Positions 1 to 7,398 of a DNA stretch of 64,000 bases are shown here, piece after piece. The notes beneath the pieces were generated by a model. The model worked only from the letters and a program-made list of their open reading frames with translations. It ran no database searches and had not been told where the DNA came from. The stretch is from NCBI RefSeq assembly GCF_043944905.1, contig NZ_JBIMSN010000141.1:1-64000 (forward strand), read 5' to 3'. Made by a program: the position numbers and the translations under genes. The DNA comes from Antrihabitans spumae (GTDB lineage: Bacteria; Actinomycetota; Actinomycetes; Mycobacteriales; Mycobacteriaceae). Numbering within the stretch: the stretch's first letter is position 1; each line of letters starts with the position of its first letter.

Positions 1-49
1 GTTCCCGAAACAGCTCCGTCACGAAACCGTTCCCGCCGATCCACCCCCA

Positions 50-679
50 TTAGTCTTTTTGGTGGTCGGGCGCTCCGGAAGGACTCACGAGCGGCGGAGC
101 CGCCTTCGGTTTCGGATGGAGTCCAACGACGAAGCGATGATCGCGTCCAGCGGGCGCGGTTTCGCTGTGGTACTTGGCAACAAGGGTCTTGACGGAGTCG
201 CCGAGTTCTTGCGCGAATGCCGCACGGTCGGCGGCGGTGGCGAACCGGATCTCGCTGTCGATCGCGAACGTCGCCAGAGGTTTTTGGGCGGCAGCGGCGC
301 CGGTGATGAGATCGCCGACCTCACGAACAAGTCGGGCGGCGAGTGCGAGCAGCCATCGTGCCGACAACTGGTCGGGTGCGCGGCCGGGGTCGGGTGCGAC
401 GGCGGAGAGTGCGGTCGGGGAGATGACGTACGACGCGGCAGTAGCCTGCAGCACCCGCTCGACGACGTTGCCCTTCTTGCGTTCCTCGACAAGCTCGACG
501 AGTCCGTGCGTTTCGAGGGCGCGCAGGTGGTAGTTGACCTTCTGGCGCGTGAGGCCGATCTGGGCGGCAAGTGTTGTTGCAGAACCCGGTTCGGCGAGCG
601 CGGCAAGGAGTTCGGCGCGGATCGGATCGAGCGTGACCTCGGCGGCAGCCGGGTCGTTGATCACTTCGATGTCGTGCAT
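50..679 (-). CDS. ArsR-type winged-helix transcriptional regulator
   Basis: The 209-residue protein has an N-terminal winged helix-turn-helix (about residues 15-75). The stretch LDPIRAELLAALAEPGSA leads into LTRQKVNYHLRALETHGLVE, the usual recognition helix and wing of ArsR/HTH_20 regulators. The remainder, about residues 90-190, is an unassigned effector-type region. It lies downstream of the aldehyde dehydrogenase on the same strand, separated by a long palindrome. The last 16 or so residues (from APPLV) are encoded by a degenerate copy of that same palindromic family, so the natural C-terminus was probably shorter. No conserved metal-binding cysteines are visible, so a metal-sensing role is not supported. 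Confidence 0.8.
   Translation of the reverse strand: MHDIEVINDPAAAEVTLDPIRAELLAALAEPGSATTLAAQIGLTRQKVNYHLRALETHGLVELVEERKKGNVVERVLQATAASYVISPTALSAVAPDPGRAPDQLSARWLLALAARLVREVGDLITGAAAAQKPLATFAIDSEIRFATAADRAAFAQELGDSVKTLVAKYHSETAPAGRDHRFVVGLHPKPKAAPPLVSPSGAPDHQKD
52..104. repeat. Palindromic 3'-end element, copy 1 (degenerate)
   Basis: A diverged copy of the element seen at 746-804, 49710-49780 and 60196-60254. The right arm GGACTCACGAG (81-91) and flank GCGGCGGAGCCGCC (91-104) are kept, while the left arm is shortened and altered. Read on the minus strand it runs from the 3' end of the ArsR-type gene, which continues through it to a TAA at its far edge. Confidence 0.75.
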
Positions 680-745
680 GCGAATACGATCGCACCGAAA
701 GTATTAGTTGTCAAGAAAAGAAAAGTTGTCGGAAAGGCGGCAAGG

Positions 746-804
746 CTCGTGAGTCTTTTCGGAGGGTGGGCCCTCCGAAAAGACTCACGAGCGACGAAGT
801 CGCC
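746..804. repeat. Palindromic 3'-end element, copy 2 (perfect 21-bp arms)
   Basis: The arms at 746-766 and 771-791 are perfect inverted repeats beginning CTCGTGAGTCTTTTCGG, with the 4-base loop TGGG. The flank GCGACGAAGTCGCC (791-804) is a variant of the GC-rich flank of the other copies. It sits between the stop of the aldehyde dehydrogenase gene and the start of the ArsR-type gene, both on the minus strand. It could act as a strong terminator or mRNA-stabilising hairpin. Confidence 0.9.
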
Positions 805-2294
805 TAGCCTTTTCCGTGCAGCAGCGATGCGAGGGTGACCACTGCCTTGTCGTTCTTCGCCGTCCTCGAGAAGCTCATCAGATTCATCAGACCCGGCATC
901 CTGCGGCTCGCAACCGCTTTCGCATAGGTGAACTCACGCAGGCCGTCGGCGCCATGGATGCGGCCGAAGCCCGAATCTCCTATGCCACCGAACGGCAGCG
1001 TCGGGATCGCGGCGAACGAGATGACCGAGTTGACGGCCGTCATGCCCGACCTGATGCGGTGCGCGATCGCCTTGCCGTTCTTCTTCGCGAACACCGTCGA
1101 GCCGAGTCCGTACTTGGACGCATTCGTCAGCGCAACCGCCTCGTCCATGTCGCGAACCTTCGCGACAGTCATTGTGGGACCGAAGGTTTCCTCCGTGTTG
1201 GCAAGCGAGTCCTCTGGCACGTCGACGAGGATCGTCGGTTGCACGAAACGCTCGCCGACCGCTCCGAGTCCGCCAACGACCGCACGGCCACCGCGCGCCA
1301 GTGCATCGGCGATATGGCTGCGGACCACACCGGGCTGCGACGGCATCGTCATCGGTCCGAGCTTGGCCTCGGAATCCGCGCCCGACCGCAGTCCGCTCGC
1401 GAGTTCGGTTACAGCACTGACAAATTCGTCGTAGACCTGCTCGTGCACGTAGACCCGCTCGACGCCGACGCACGTCTGACCGGCGTTTGCCAGACCGCCC
1501 CAGACCGCGGCGTCCGCAGCCTTCGCAACATCGGCATCGGCGTCGACGATCAGTGCATCCTTGCCGCCACCCTCGATGACGACGGGGGTCAGGGTGTCGG
1601 CGCAGGCATGCATGACGCGGCGGCCGGTGCCCGGCGAACCCGTGAACGCGATCTTGTCGACGCCGGACCGGCAGAGTGCTTCACCGGTAGCGCCGAGCCC
1701 GGTGACCAGTTGCAGCACAGACGCTTCGGGAACGACCTGAGCGAACGCGTCGACGAGCCACGCGCCGACGCCGGGGGTGTACTCACTCGGCTTGAAGACG
1801 ACGGTGTTGCCGGCGGCGAGGGCGTAGGTGATCGACCCGAGCGGGGTGAACACGGGGTAGTTCCACGGTCCGATCACGCCGACCACACCCATCGGCAGGT
1901 ACTCGAGGGTGGCCGAATGGTCGGACATGACGAGACCGGTCGAAACGCCCTTGCGACCGAGGACCTTCTTGGCATTCTTTGCGGCCCAGGCGATATGGTC
2001 GAGAACGAGGGCGACCTCCAGCGTCGCGTCGGAGGTCGGCTTGCCTGTCTCGGCGTGCACGACTTCGGCGAGCTGAGCGATGCGGCGGGTGAGGACGCCA
2101 CCCCACGCCTTCAGTCGGTCGCCGCGCTCGTTGAACGTCAGGCCCGACCACCATTCGGCCGCGACCTTGGCTTTCGCCACGGCCTCGTTGACCTGCTCGG
2201 CGGTGTGGATGGGGTAGGTGCCGAGCACGTCGCCGGTGGCGGGATCGAGCGAATCGAACGTCTCGGTGGTCGTGACGTCGCTTGTTGTGGTCAT
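804..2294 (-). CDS. NAD(P)-dependent aldehyde dehydrogenase
   Basis: A 496-residue member of the aldehyde dehydrogenase superfamily, which oxidises aldehydes to carboxylates. Visible motifs are GPWNYPV and KPSEYTP in the cofactor domain, FTGSPGTG, the general-base glutamate in VIEGGGKD (near residue 241) and the nucleophile cysteine in NAGQTCVG (near residue 277). Start chosen at ATG 2294 because AGGAG lies six bases upstream; an in-frame ATG at 2348 has no such support and would overlap the upstream gene. It follows the GMC oxidoreductase by 28 bases, so the pair probably converts an alcohol or choline-like substrate to acid in two steps. The exact substrate cannot be read from sequence. Confidence 0.93.
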   Translation of the reverse strand: MTTTSDVTTTETFDSLDPATGDVLGTYPIHTAEQVNEAVAKAKVAAEWWSGLTFNERGDRLKAWGGVLTRRIAQLAEVVHAETGKPTSDATLEVALVLDHIAWAAKNAKKVLGRKGVSTGLVMSDHSATLEYLPMGVVGVIGPWNYPVFTPLGSITYALAAGNTVVFKPSEYTPGVGAWLVDAFAQVVPEASVLQLVTGLGATGEALCRSGVDKIAFTGSPGTGRRVMHACADTLTPVVIEGGGKDALIVDADADVAKAADAAVWGGLANAGQTCVGVERVYVHEQVYDEFVSAVTELASGLRSGADSEAKLGPMTMPSQPGVVRSHIADALARGGRAVVGGLGAVGERFVQPTILVDVPEDSLANTEETFGPTMTVAKVRDMDEAVALTNASKYGLGSTVFAKKNGKAIAHRIRSGMTAVNSVISFAAIPTLPFGGIGDSGFGRIHGADGLREFTYAKAVASRRMPGLMNLMSFSRTAKNDKAVVTLASLLHGKG

Positions 2295-2322
2295 GTCGTA
2301 CTCCTGAATCGGGTGTCGAGGT

Positions 2323-3930
2323 CTAGGCGGTCGGTGCGGTGCGGGCAAGGATCAGGTCGGCGGCCTTCTCCGCGACCATGACGGTCGGAGCGTTGGTGTT
2401 GCCGCGTGGAACTTCGGGCATGACGGACGCGTCGACGACGCGAAGCGAGTCGACCCCGCGGACCCGTAGCTGGGGATCGACGACGGAGTCTTCGCTGTCG
2501 CCCATCGCGCAGGTCCCGACGGGGTGGTACAGCGTCTGCGACCAGGTGCGGACGTGCTCGGCGAGTTCTGTGTCGGTGACGCCGTCGACCTTCGCGGGAA
2601 TGAACGGCTTGTCGAGAAAGCGCCCGATCGCTGATTCTTTCGCGATGTCGAACGTCCTGCGAATGCCTGCCACGGCCGCGTCCATGTCGATCGGATCGGC
2701 GAAGTAGGCGGGATCCATGTCCGGCTTCCACGCCGGATTCGCCGACCGCAGGCGCAGGCGACCTCGGCTGGCCACGTTGACCAAAGTAACTCCGGCGGTG
2801 AACATCTGACCGATCGGCTCGCGGAAACCGTTGTCGTAGAAGCCGGTCGGCGCGACGTGGATCTGGATGTCGGGTGCGTCGAGACCCTCCTTGGACGCGA
2901 AGAAGGCGCCGCCCTCGCCGACGTTGCTCGCGAGGGGCCCACGGCCGGTGACCTGCCACTGGATCAATCGCTTCGGATTGACGAAGTCGCTGAGGTCGCT
3001 GGTGCCCTTCGTGTAGGTCAGGACCGGAACCACCGGATGGTCGTGCAGGTTTTCGCCGACACCGGCGGAGTCGACGACGACGTCGATGCCGTGCTCGCGC
3101 AGATGAGCGGCCGGACCGATGCCGGAGAGCATCAGCAGCTGGGGCGAGTTGATGGCGCCACCGGAAAGGATGACCTCCTTGCCTGCATGTGCGACGAGAT
3201 CGTTGCCGCCGCGCGAATACGCGACGCCGGTCGCTCGGGTGCCGTCGAGGACGACCTTCGTGACCATCGCATTCGTGCGCACGGTCAGGTTCGGCCGATC
3301 GAGCGCGGACCGCAGGTAGCCGTCCGCAGTGGACCAACGATGGCCCTTCTTGCAGGTGACCTGATAGAGCCCAGCGCCTTCTTGGCTCTCGCCGTTGAAG
3401 TCGTCGTTTCGCTTCAGCCCGTTGGCTACGGCGGCGTCGACCCAGGCGTTGGTGAGCTCGTGGGTGTAGCGCCTGTCCTCGACGTGGAGCGGGCCCGAGG
3501 ATCCGTGGTACTTGTCGTGCACGCCGGTATTCGTCTCTGCGCGGGCGAAATACGGCAGGACGTCGGAGTAACCCCAACCGGTTGCGCCGTGATGATCGCG
3601 CCAGTCGTCGTAGTCGAGGGCGTTGCCGCGGATGTAGATCATCGCGTTCATCGACGAGCAGCCGCCGAGGCCCTTCATACGCGGCCAGTAGGCCTTGCGT
3701 CCGCCCATGTGCTTCTGTTCGGACGTCTCGTAGTTCCAGTCCCACTTGGTCTTGAACAGCGACGAAAACGCGGCCGGAATGTGGATTTCGTCGGCGTCGT
3801 CCTCTCCGCCTGCCTCGAGTAGGAGCACCGACGTACTCGCATCTTCGGTCAATCGATTCGCCAGCACGCAACCCGCGCTGCCTGCACCGACAATCACGTA
3901 GTCGAATGAATCCTGCTCGGTCAACTGCAC
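2323..3930 (-). CDS. GMC-family FAD oxidoreductase (choline/alcohol dehydrogenase-like)
   Basis: A 535-residue glucose-methanol-choline oxidoreductase. The N-terminal FAD-binding fold shows DYVIVGAGSAGCVLANRL. The family signatures GLGGCSSMNAMIYIRG and GAINSPQLLMLSGIGPAA are present. The C-terminal catalytic region has HPVGTCAMG followed by VDPQLRVRGVDSLRV. Family enzymes oxidise alcohols, including choline, to aldehydes, and the next gene is an aldehyde dehydrogenase, so the two likely act in sequence. It is divergent from an AraC-type regulator, the probable controller. A CRP/GlxR-like palindrome lies just upstream of the start. Choline specificity is possible but unproven. Confidence 0.9.
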   Translation of the reverse strand: MQLTEQDSFDYVIVGAGSAGCVLANRLTEDASTSVLLLEAGGEDDADEIHIPAAFSSLFKTKWDWNYETSEQKHMGGRKAYWPRMKGLGGCSSMNAMIYIRGNALDYDDWRDHHGATGWGYSDVLPYFARAETNTGVHDKYHGSSGPLHVEDRRYTHELTNAWVDAAVANGLKRNDDFNGESQEGAGLYQVTCKKGHRWSTADGYLRSALDRPNLTVRTNAMVTKVVLDGTRATGVAYSRGGNDLVAHAGKEVILSGGAINSPQLLMLSGIGPAAHLREHGIDVVVDSAGVGENLHDHPVVPVLTYTKGTSDLSDFVNPKRLIQWQVTGRGPLASNVGEGGAFFASKEGLDAPDIQIHVAPTGFYDNGFREPIGQMFTAGVTLVNVASRGRLRLRSANPAWKPDMDPAYFADPIDMDAAVAGIRRTFDIAKESAIGRFLDKPFIPAKVDGVTDTELAEHVRTWSQTLYHPVGTCAMGDSEDSVVDPQLRVRGVDSLRVVDASVMPEVPRGNTNAPTVMVAEKAADLILARTAPTA

Positions 3931-3950
3931 TCCTCGTCGAATGGTTCACC

Positions 3951-3966
3951 CGTGACCTGCATCACG
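3951..3966. promoter_or_regulatory. Candidate CRP/GlxR-like palindrome
   Basis: CGTGACCTGCATCACG has the core GTGA-N6-TCAC of actinobacterial CRP/GlxR boxes, with the outer T and A replaced by C and G. It is 21 bases upstream of the GMC oxidoreductase start, between it and the AraC-type gene. Confidence 0.45.
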
Positions 3967-4034
3967 TGCCTACTACCAACCTACGAGCTTCCGACGCGAA
4001 ACCACAGGCGGTTGGCGGACAAAAAATTGATAGA

Positions 4035-4044
4035 TTTGGCCAAA
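4035..4044. promoter_or_regulatory. Candidate operator palindrome in the GMC/AraC intergenic region
   Basis: TTTGGCCAAA is a perfect 10-bp palindrome in an AT-rich stretch (about 4020-4045) that contrasts with its surroundings. It is 39 bases upstream of the AraC-type start and could be a regulator half-site or autoregulatory site. The assignment is from position only. Confidence 0.35.
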
Positions 4045-4082
4045 CCTGACAGTTTGCGCCCCGGCCTGCGGAGAGGAGCCTC

Positions 4083-5135
4083 GTGACATCTGCGACAGCC
4101 GCTGTGACGGGCACCCGTCGGGCGCCGAGTCTGCGCCTGATCGTCGAGTTCGCCGCCACGCGCGGCATCGCGATCGACGTTTGTCTTCGCGGATCGGGGA
4201 TCGATACCGAAGACCTGGCCGCGCCCGACCTCCACGTCACCCCCGAGCAAGAGCTTGTCGTCGTTGCCAACATCGTGTCGGCGATCGGTGACGAACCTGG
4301 CCTCGGCATCGCCGCCGGAGTTCGCTATCACGTCACGACGCACGGCATCTGGGGTTATGCGCTGATGAGCAGCCCGACGCTGCGCCACGCGATCGACCTC
4401 GGTCTGCGCTATCTGGACCTGACGTTCTCCTACTGCGACATCGTCGCGCACGAGGAAGGTGGCCTGCTAACTCTGGTCGTCGACCCGATGCCCGCACCGC
4501 TGGCACTGCGGCGGTTCATCGCCGAGCGCGACATCGGCATCATCGATGCACTGCAACGGGAGTTGGTGGGAACGCCGCGCCCCCTTCGTGCGGTGCAGTT
4601 GCCCTACGCCGAGCCCTCGCCACAGATACGGACCGAGCTGCGACGCCTACTCGGGGTGGCACCGGAATTCGACGCGGATCGCTACGCGGTCTGCTTCGAC
4701 CTGTCCAGGGTCAACGATCCATTGCCGCTCGCCGAGCCTCTCACTGCTGCCATGGCCGAGGAGCAGTGTCGCGAGCTGCTCGAACGTAGCGTCCCAACGG
4801 GGTTGTCCGGGCAAGTGCGAAGCCTGCTGCTCGGCAACCCGGCCAGACCGCTGACATCGGAGCAGGTTTCCGCTGCGCTGTTCATGACGCCACGGACGCT
4901 GCGTCGCCGCTTGTTGGAGGAAGGTGCGACGTACCGGAGTCTGCTGGAGAACGTGCGAAGGCAGGTCGCCGAAGAACTGCTCGGTGAGACCGCGCTGTCG
5001 GTTGCCGAGATCGCGCAGCGGCTCGGCTATTCCGAAACGGCGAGCTTTACCCACGCCTTTCGGCGGTGGACGGGATCGTCACCACGCTCGCATCGAGTTC
5101 GCGGCGGCTCTCGAAGCGGCGGCGCACACCGCTGA
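4083..5135 (+). CDS. AraC-family transcriptional regulator
   Basis: A 350-residue regulator with a ligand-sensing N-terminal domain of the arabinose-binding-like type (about residues 20-200) and a C-terminal AraC double helix-turn-helix (about 255-340). Typical text is MTPRTLRRRLLEEGATYRSL, then ALSVAEIAQRLGYSETASF and FRRWTGSSP. Start GTG 4083 is backed by GAGAGGAG just upstream. It is divergent from the GMC-aldehyde dehydrogenase pair and is the likely activator of that operon. Its last 89 bases overlap the convergent rluA-like gene on the other strand, including the codons after the HTH. Confidence 0.9.
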   Translation: MTSATAAVTGTRRAPSLRLIVEFAATRGIAIDVCLRGSGIDTEDLAAPDLHVTPEQELVVVANIVSAIGDEPGLGIAAGVRYHVTTHGIWGYALMSSPTLRHAIDLGLRYLDLTFSYCDIVAHEEGGLLTLVVDPMPAPLALRRFIAERDIGIIDALQRELVGTPRPLRAVQLPYAEPSPQIRTELRRLLGVAPEFDADRYAVCFDLSRVNDPLPLAEPLTAAMAEEQCRELLERSVPTGLSGQVRSLLLGNPARPLTSEQVSAALFMTPRTLRRRLLEEGATYRSLLENVRRQVAEELLGETALSVAEIAQRLGYSETASFTHAFRRWTGSSPRSHRVRGGSRSGGAHR

Positions 5136-5964
5136 TCGGATCGTCGAACTCGATCGATTTGGCAAGAAGGCGAAGAGGATTCGAGTAATCGTCCGAGGCG
5201 ACCTCGTACAGGTCCGGATAGAAGTTATCGCCGACGATCGGGATGCCGAGCGCGCTCAGGTGCACACGAAGTTGATGCATCTTCCCCGTTCGGGGGAGGA
5301 GCCGGTAGCGGGCGTGGTCGCCGAGTATTTCGAGCAGTTCGATCCGAGTCTCCGCATTGGGTTCGCCCGCGACCTCCTGAGCTTGTAATACATTGCGATC
5401 CTTGTGTATTCGACTGCTCCGAACGTGGGGTAGCGGCAGCGCGGGATCGAACCCGGCAATCGCTTCGTAGGTCTTGGTCACGGTGCGCTCCGCGAACATC
5501 GTCTGGTACGCGCGCCGTAATTCGGGTCGAATCGTGAAAACGAGGACCCCCGCGGTGCCGCGGTCGAGGCGGTGCGCGGGACTCAGTTCCGGCAGATCGA
5601 ACTGTCGTCGCAGCCGAACGAGTGCCGACTCGACGATGTAGGCACCGCGTGGTGTGCTTGCCAGGAAGTGTGGCTTGTCGACGACAAGTAGATCGTCGTC
5701 GTGATGGATGATCTCGATCTCGAACGGCACCCGGGTCTCGACGGGTGGGTCGCGGTAGAGAAACACGAAACGGTTTGGCGCATAATCGGTTTCCGGGGTG
5801 ATGGGTTCGCCGCGGTCGTCGACGACCTCTCCCGCGGTGACCTTCTCCTCCAGTCGGACGGCGTCGTGGGGAAACCTGGCAAGCAGGTAGGACAGCACGG
5901 TCGGCCAGTCGCCGACCGGCATGCGTAAACGCGTGGGGTTGAGCCCGTTTCGTACAGGAAGCAC
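5047..5964 (-). CDS. RluA-family RNA pseudouridine synthase
   Basis: A 305-residue enzyme converting uridine to pseudouridine in rRNA or tRNA. The catalytic loop HRLDRGTAGV (Asp near residue 132) is intact, and LLPRTGKMHQLRVHLSALG matches the conserved substrate-binding segment. Start GTG 5964 lies three bases after the stop of the HAD-PlsC gene, so it is probably the last gene of the plsB-plsC transcript. The C-terminal 89 bases overlap the AraC-type gene in antisense. Specificity among RluA-like targets cannot be decided. Confidence 0.9.
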   Translation of the reverse strand: MLPVRNGLNPTRLRMPVGDWPTVLSYLLARFPHDAVRLEEKVTAGEVVDDRGEPITPETDYAPNRFVFLYRDPPVETRVPFEIEIIHHDDDLLVVDKPHFLASTPRGAYIVESALVRLRRQFDLPELSPAHRLDRGTAGVLVFTIRPELRRAYQTMFAERTVTKTYEAIAGFDPALPLPHVRSSRIHKDRNVLQAQEVAGEPNAETRIELLEILGDHARYRLLPRTGKMHQLRVHLSALGIPIVGDNFYPDLYEVASDDYSNPLRLLAKSIEFDDPISGVRRRFESRRELDASVVTIPSTAERRG

Positions 5965-5967
5965 GCG

Positions 5968-7398
5968 TCAGGCCCGAGGCCAGTCGACAAGTGTGTCGAG
6001 GAACAACTGCCTGACGGCGGCGACGCGATCGTTCAAATCGTCTGCGGACCAGTCGCTCACGTCGATCGGATCGAGCACGGCGACCTCGACGGTCCCTGAT
6101 CGAATTGCGGTGCCGTTGCGCCACCTGAGTTCGCCCGCGTTGCGGATCACGACGGGGATGATCGGTACGCCTGCTTGCATCGCGATGTGGAACGCACCCT
6201 TCTTGAACTCGCCGAGCGACGGTGTGATCGAACGTGTGCCCTCTGGAGCGATGACTATCGAAAGGCCGCCACGGAGCGTATCGACGACAGGGCGGAGGGC
6301 TTCCTTCGCGGCTGCCGTGTTGCTGCGATCGACGAATGTCGCTCCCATATAACGCAATACAGGTCCGAGTAGCGGATTGCTTGCCAACTCCTTCTTCGTG
6401 ATCCCGGTGAATCCGTCGCGCAACACTTTCGCAAGGACGAACATGTCGAGTTCGCTTTGATGATTGAACGCGAATACGGCCGGTCGTGGCTCGCGCGCGT
6501 TGTGTTCGCCGACGACCCGTACATCGATACCCGCCATGGCTAAGGTGTAGTCCCCGGTATGGGCGATGACGCGGTCGCGGCCACGGGTCGAATCGCGGCT
6601 GATCACACCGGTTCCAGCCCCGACTATGACTGCTCCGGCGAACCCGCCGATCGCGCCTATCGTTCGCGCTGCCGTCACCGGTCCCGGGGATCGGCGCGGT
6701 TTGAATCGCAGAATCGGCCACCCGCGCATCTTGGCTTCGCCTGCCAGGTTCGAGTCCGGATTGACTGCGACGGGGCGATCGACAAGCGACAGGAATTCCA
6801 CGTCTTCGCCACCGTTGGAGTAGGTGTGGCTCCGGGGGAGGTCGATACCGTGAGCCTCGGCGAATTCTTTTGTCGCGACAGCCTTTCCATGGCGCCACAG
6901 GGCGCTACCATCGACCTTGCCGGTGAGTACGCCGTCGACGACTTCCAGTGGGGTGCAAAGGATCTTGGCGATGCCGAGCGCACGAGCCGCCGGTTCGATC
7001 TGGAATCGTGTCGCCGACGACGCGATGACGAGGGTGTGACCTGCTGCCTCGTGCGCACGGATCAGTCGCCACGCTTCCGGGTAGAGGTGACCGGCGATCC
7101 GCTTCTGGAACAGCTGATTACCGATGGTCTCCAACTCGGCTTCCGTGTGGCCTGCCCAGCCCGAGAGCGCGAGATCGATGAAGCGAGCGAAGTCCTGTTC
7201 CGACTTGCCGCCGCGGATGCCCGACAGCATCGTGCCGGCGATCTCGCGAGGCGTCAGCCTGCCCGCGCGCACGAAATGCCGGAAGAACGGTACACCCGAA
7301 AAACCATGGACGAGGGTGCCGTCGAAGTCGAAGAACGCACCGATCTTCGGTCCGCTCGGCCCTGTGCGGATCGTGTCGACGACTTCGTCGAGATCCAT
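5968..7398 (-). CDS. plsC: HAD-IB hydrolase fused to PlsC 1-acylglycerol-3-phosphate acyltransferase
   Basis: A 476-residue fusion. The N-terminal HAD phosphatase-like domain shows FFDFDGTLV (near residues 20-28), an SSATRF motif and SNGGEDVEFL. The C-terminal acyltransferase has the catalytic HX4D in NHQSELDMF (near residue 311) and PEGTRS (near 385). The architecture matches mycobacterial PlsC (Rv2483c). It would acylate lysophosphatidate at the membrane in phospholipid synthesis; the HAD part may dephosphorylate a lipid intermediate. Start ATG 7398 overlaps the plsB stop as TGATG, indicating translational coupling. Confidence 0.92.
   Translation of the reverse strand: MDLDEVVDTIRTGPSGPKIGAFFDFDGTLVHGFSGVPFFRHFVRAGRLTPREIAGTMLSGIRGGKSEQDFARFIDLALSGWAGHTEAELETIGNQLFQKRIAGHLYPEAWRLIRAHEAAGHTLVIASSATRFQIEPAARALGIAKILCTPLEVVDGVLTGKVDGSALWRHGKAVATKEFAEAHGIDLPRSHTYSNGGEDVEFLSLVDRPVAVNPDSNLAGEAKMRGWPILRFKPRRSPGPVTAARTIGAIGGFAGAVIVGAGTGVISRDSTRGRDRVIAHTGDYTLAMAGIDVRVVGEHNAREPRPAVFAFNHQSELDMFVLAKVLRDGFTGITKKELASNPLLGPVLRYMGATFVDRSNTAAAKEALRPVVDTLRGGLSIVIAPEGTRSITPSLGEFKKGAFHIAMQAGVPIIPVVIRNAGELRWRNGTAIRSGTVEVAVLDPIDVSDWSADDLNDRVAAVRQLFLDTLVDWPRA

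Noticed and set aside
816..2381. Long plus-strand frame (521 codons) antisense to the aldehyde dehydrogenase
   Set aside because: It is a high-GC mirror frame; the composition is Arg/Asp-rich without domains, and the opposite strand has a full catalytic motif set.
2291..3949. 552-codon minus-strand frame overlapping the GMC oxidoreductase
   Set aside because: Arg-rich shadow in another frame of the same strand; the GMC frame has all FAD and family signatures.
5225..6898. 557-codon minus-strand frame across the rluA-like and HAD-PlsC genes
   Set aside because: Extremely Arg-rich, spans two well-supported genes and has no motif.
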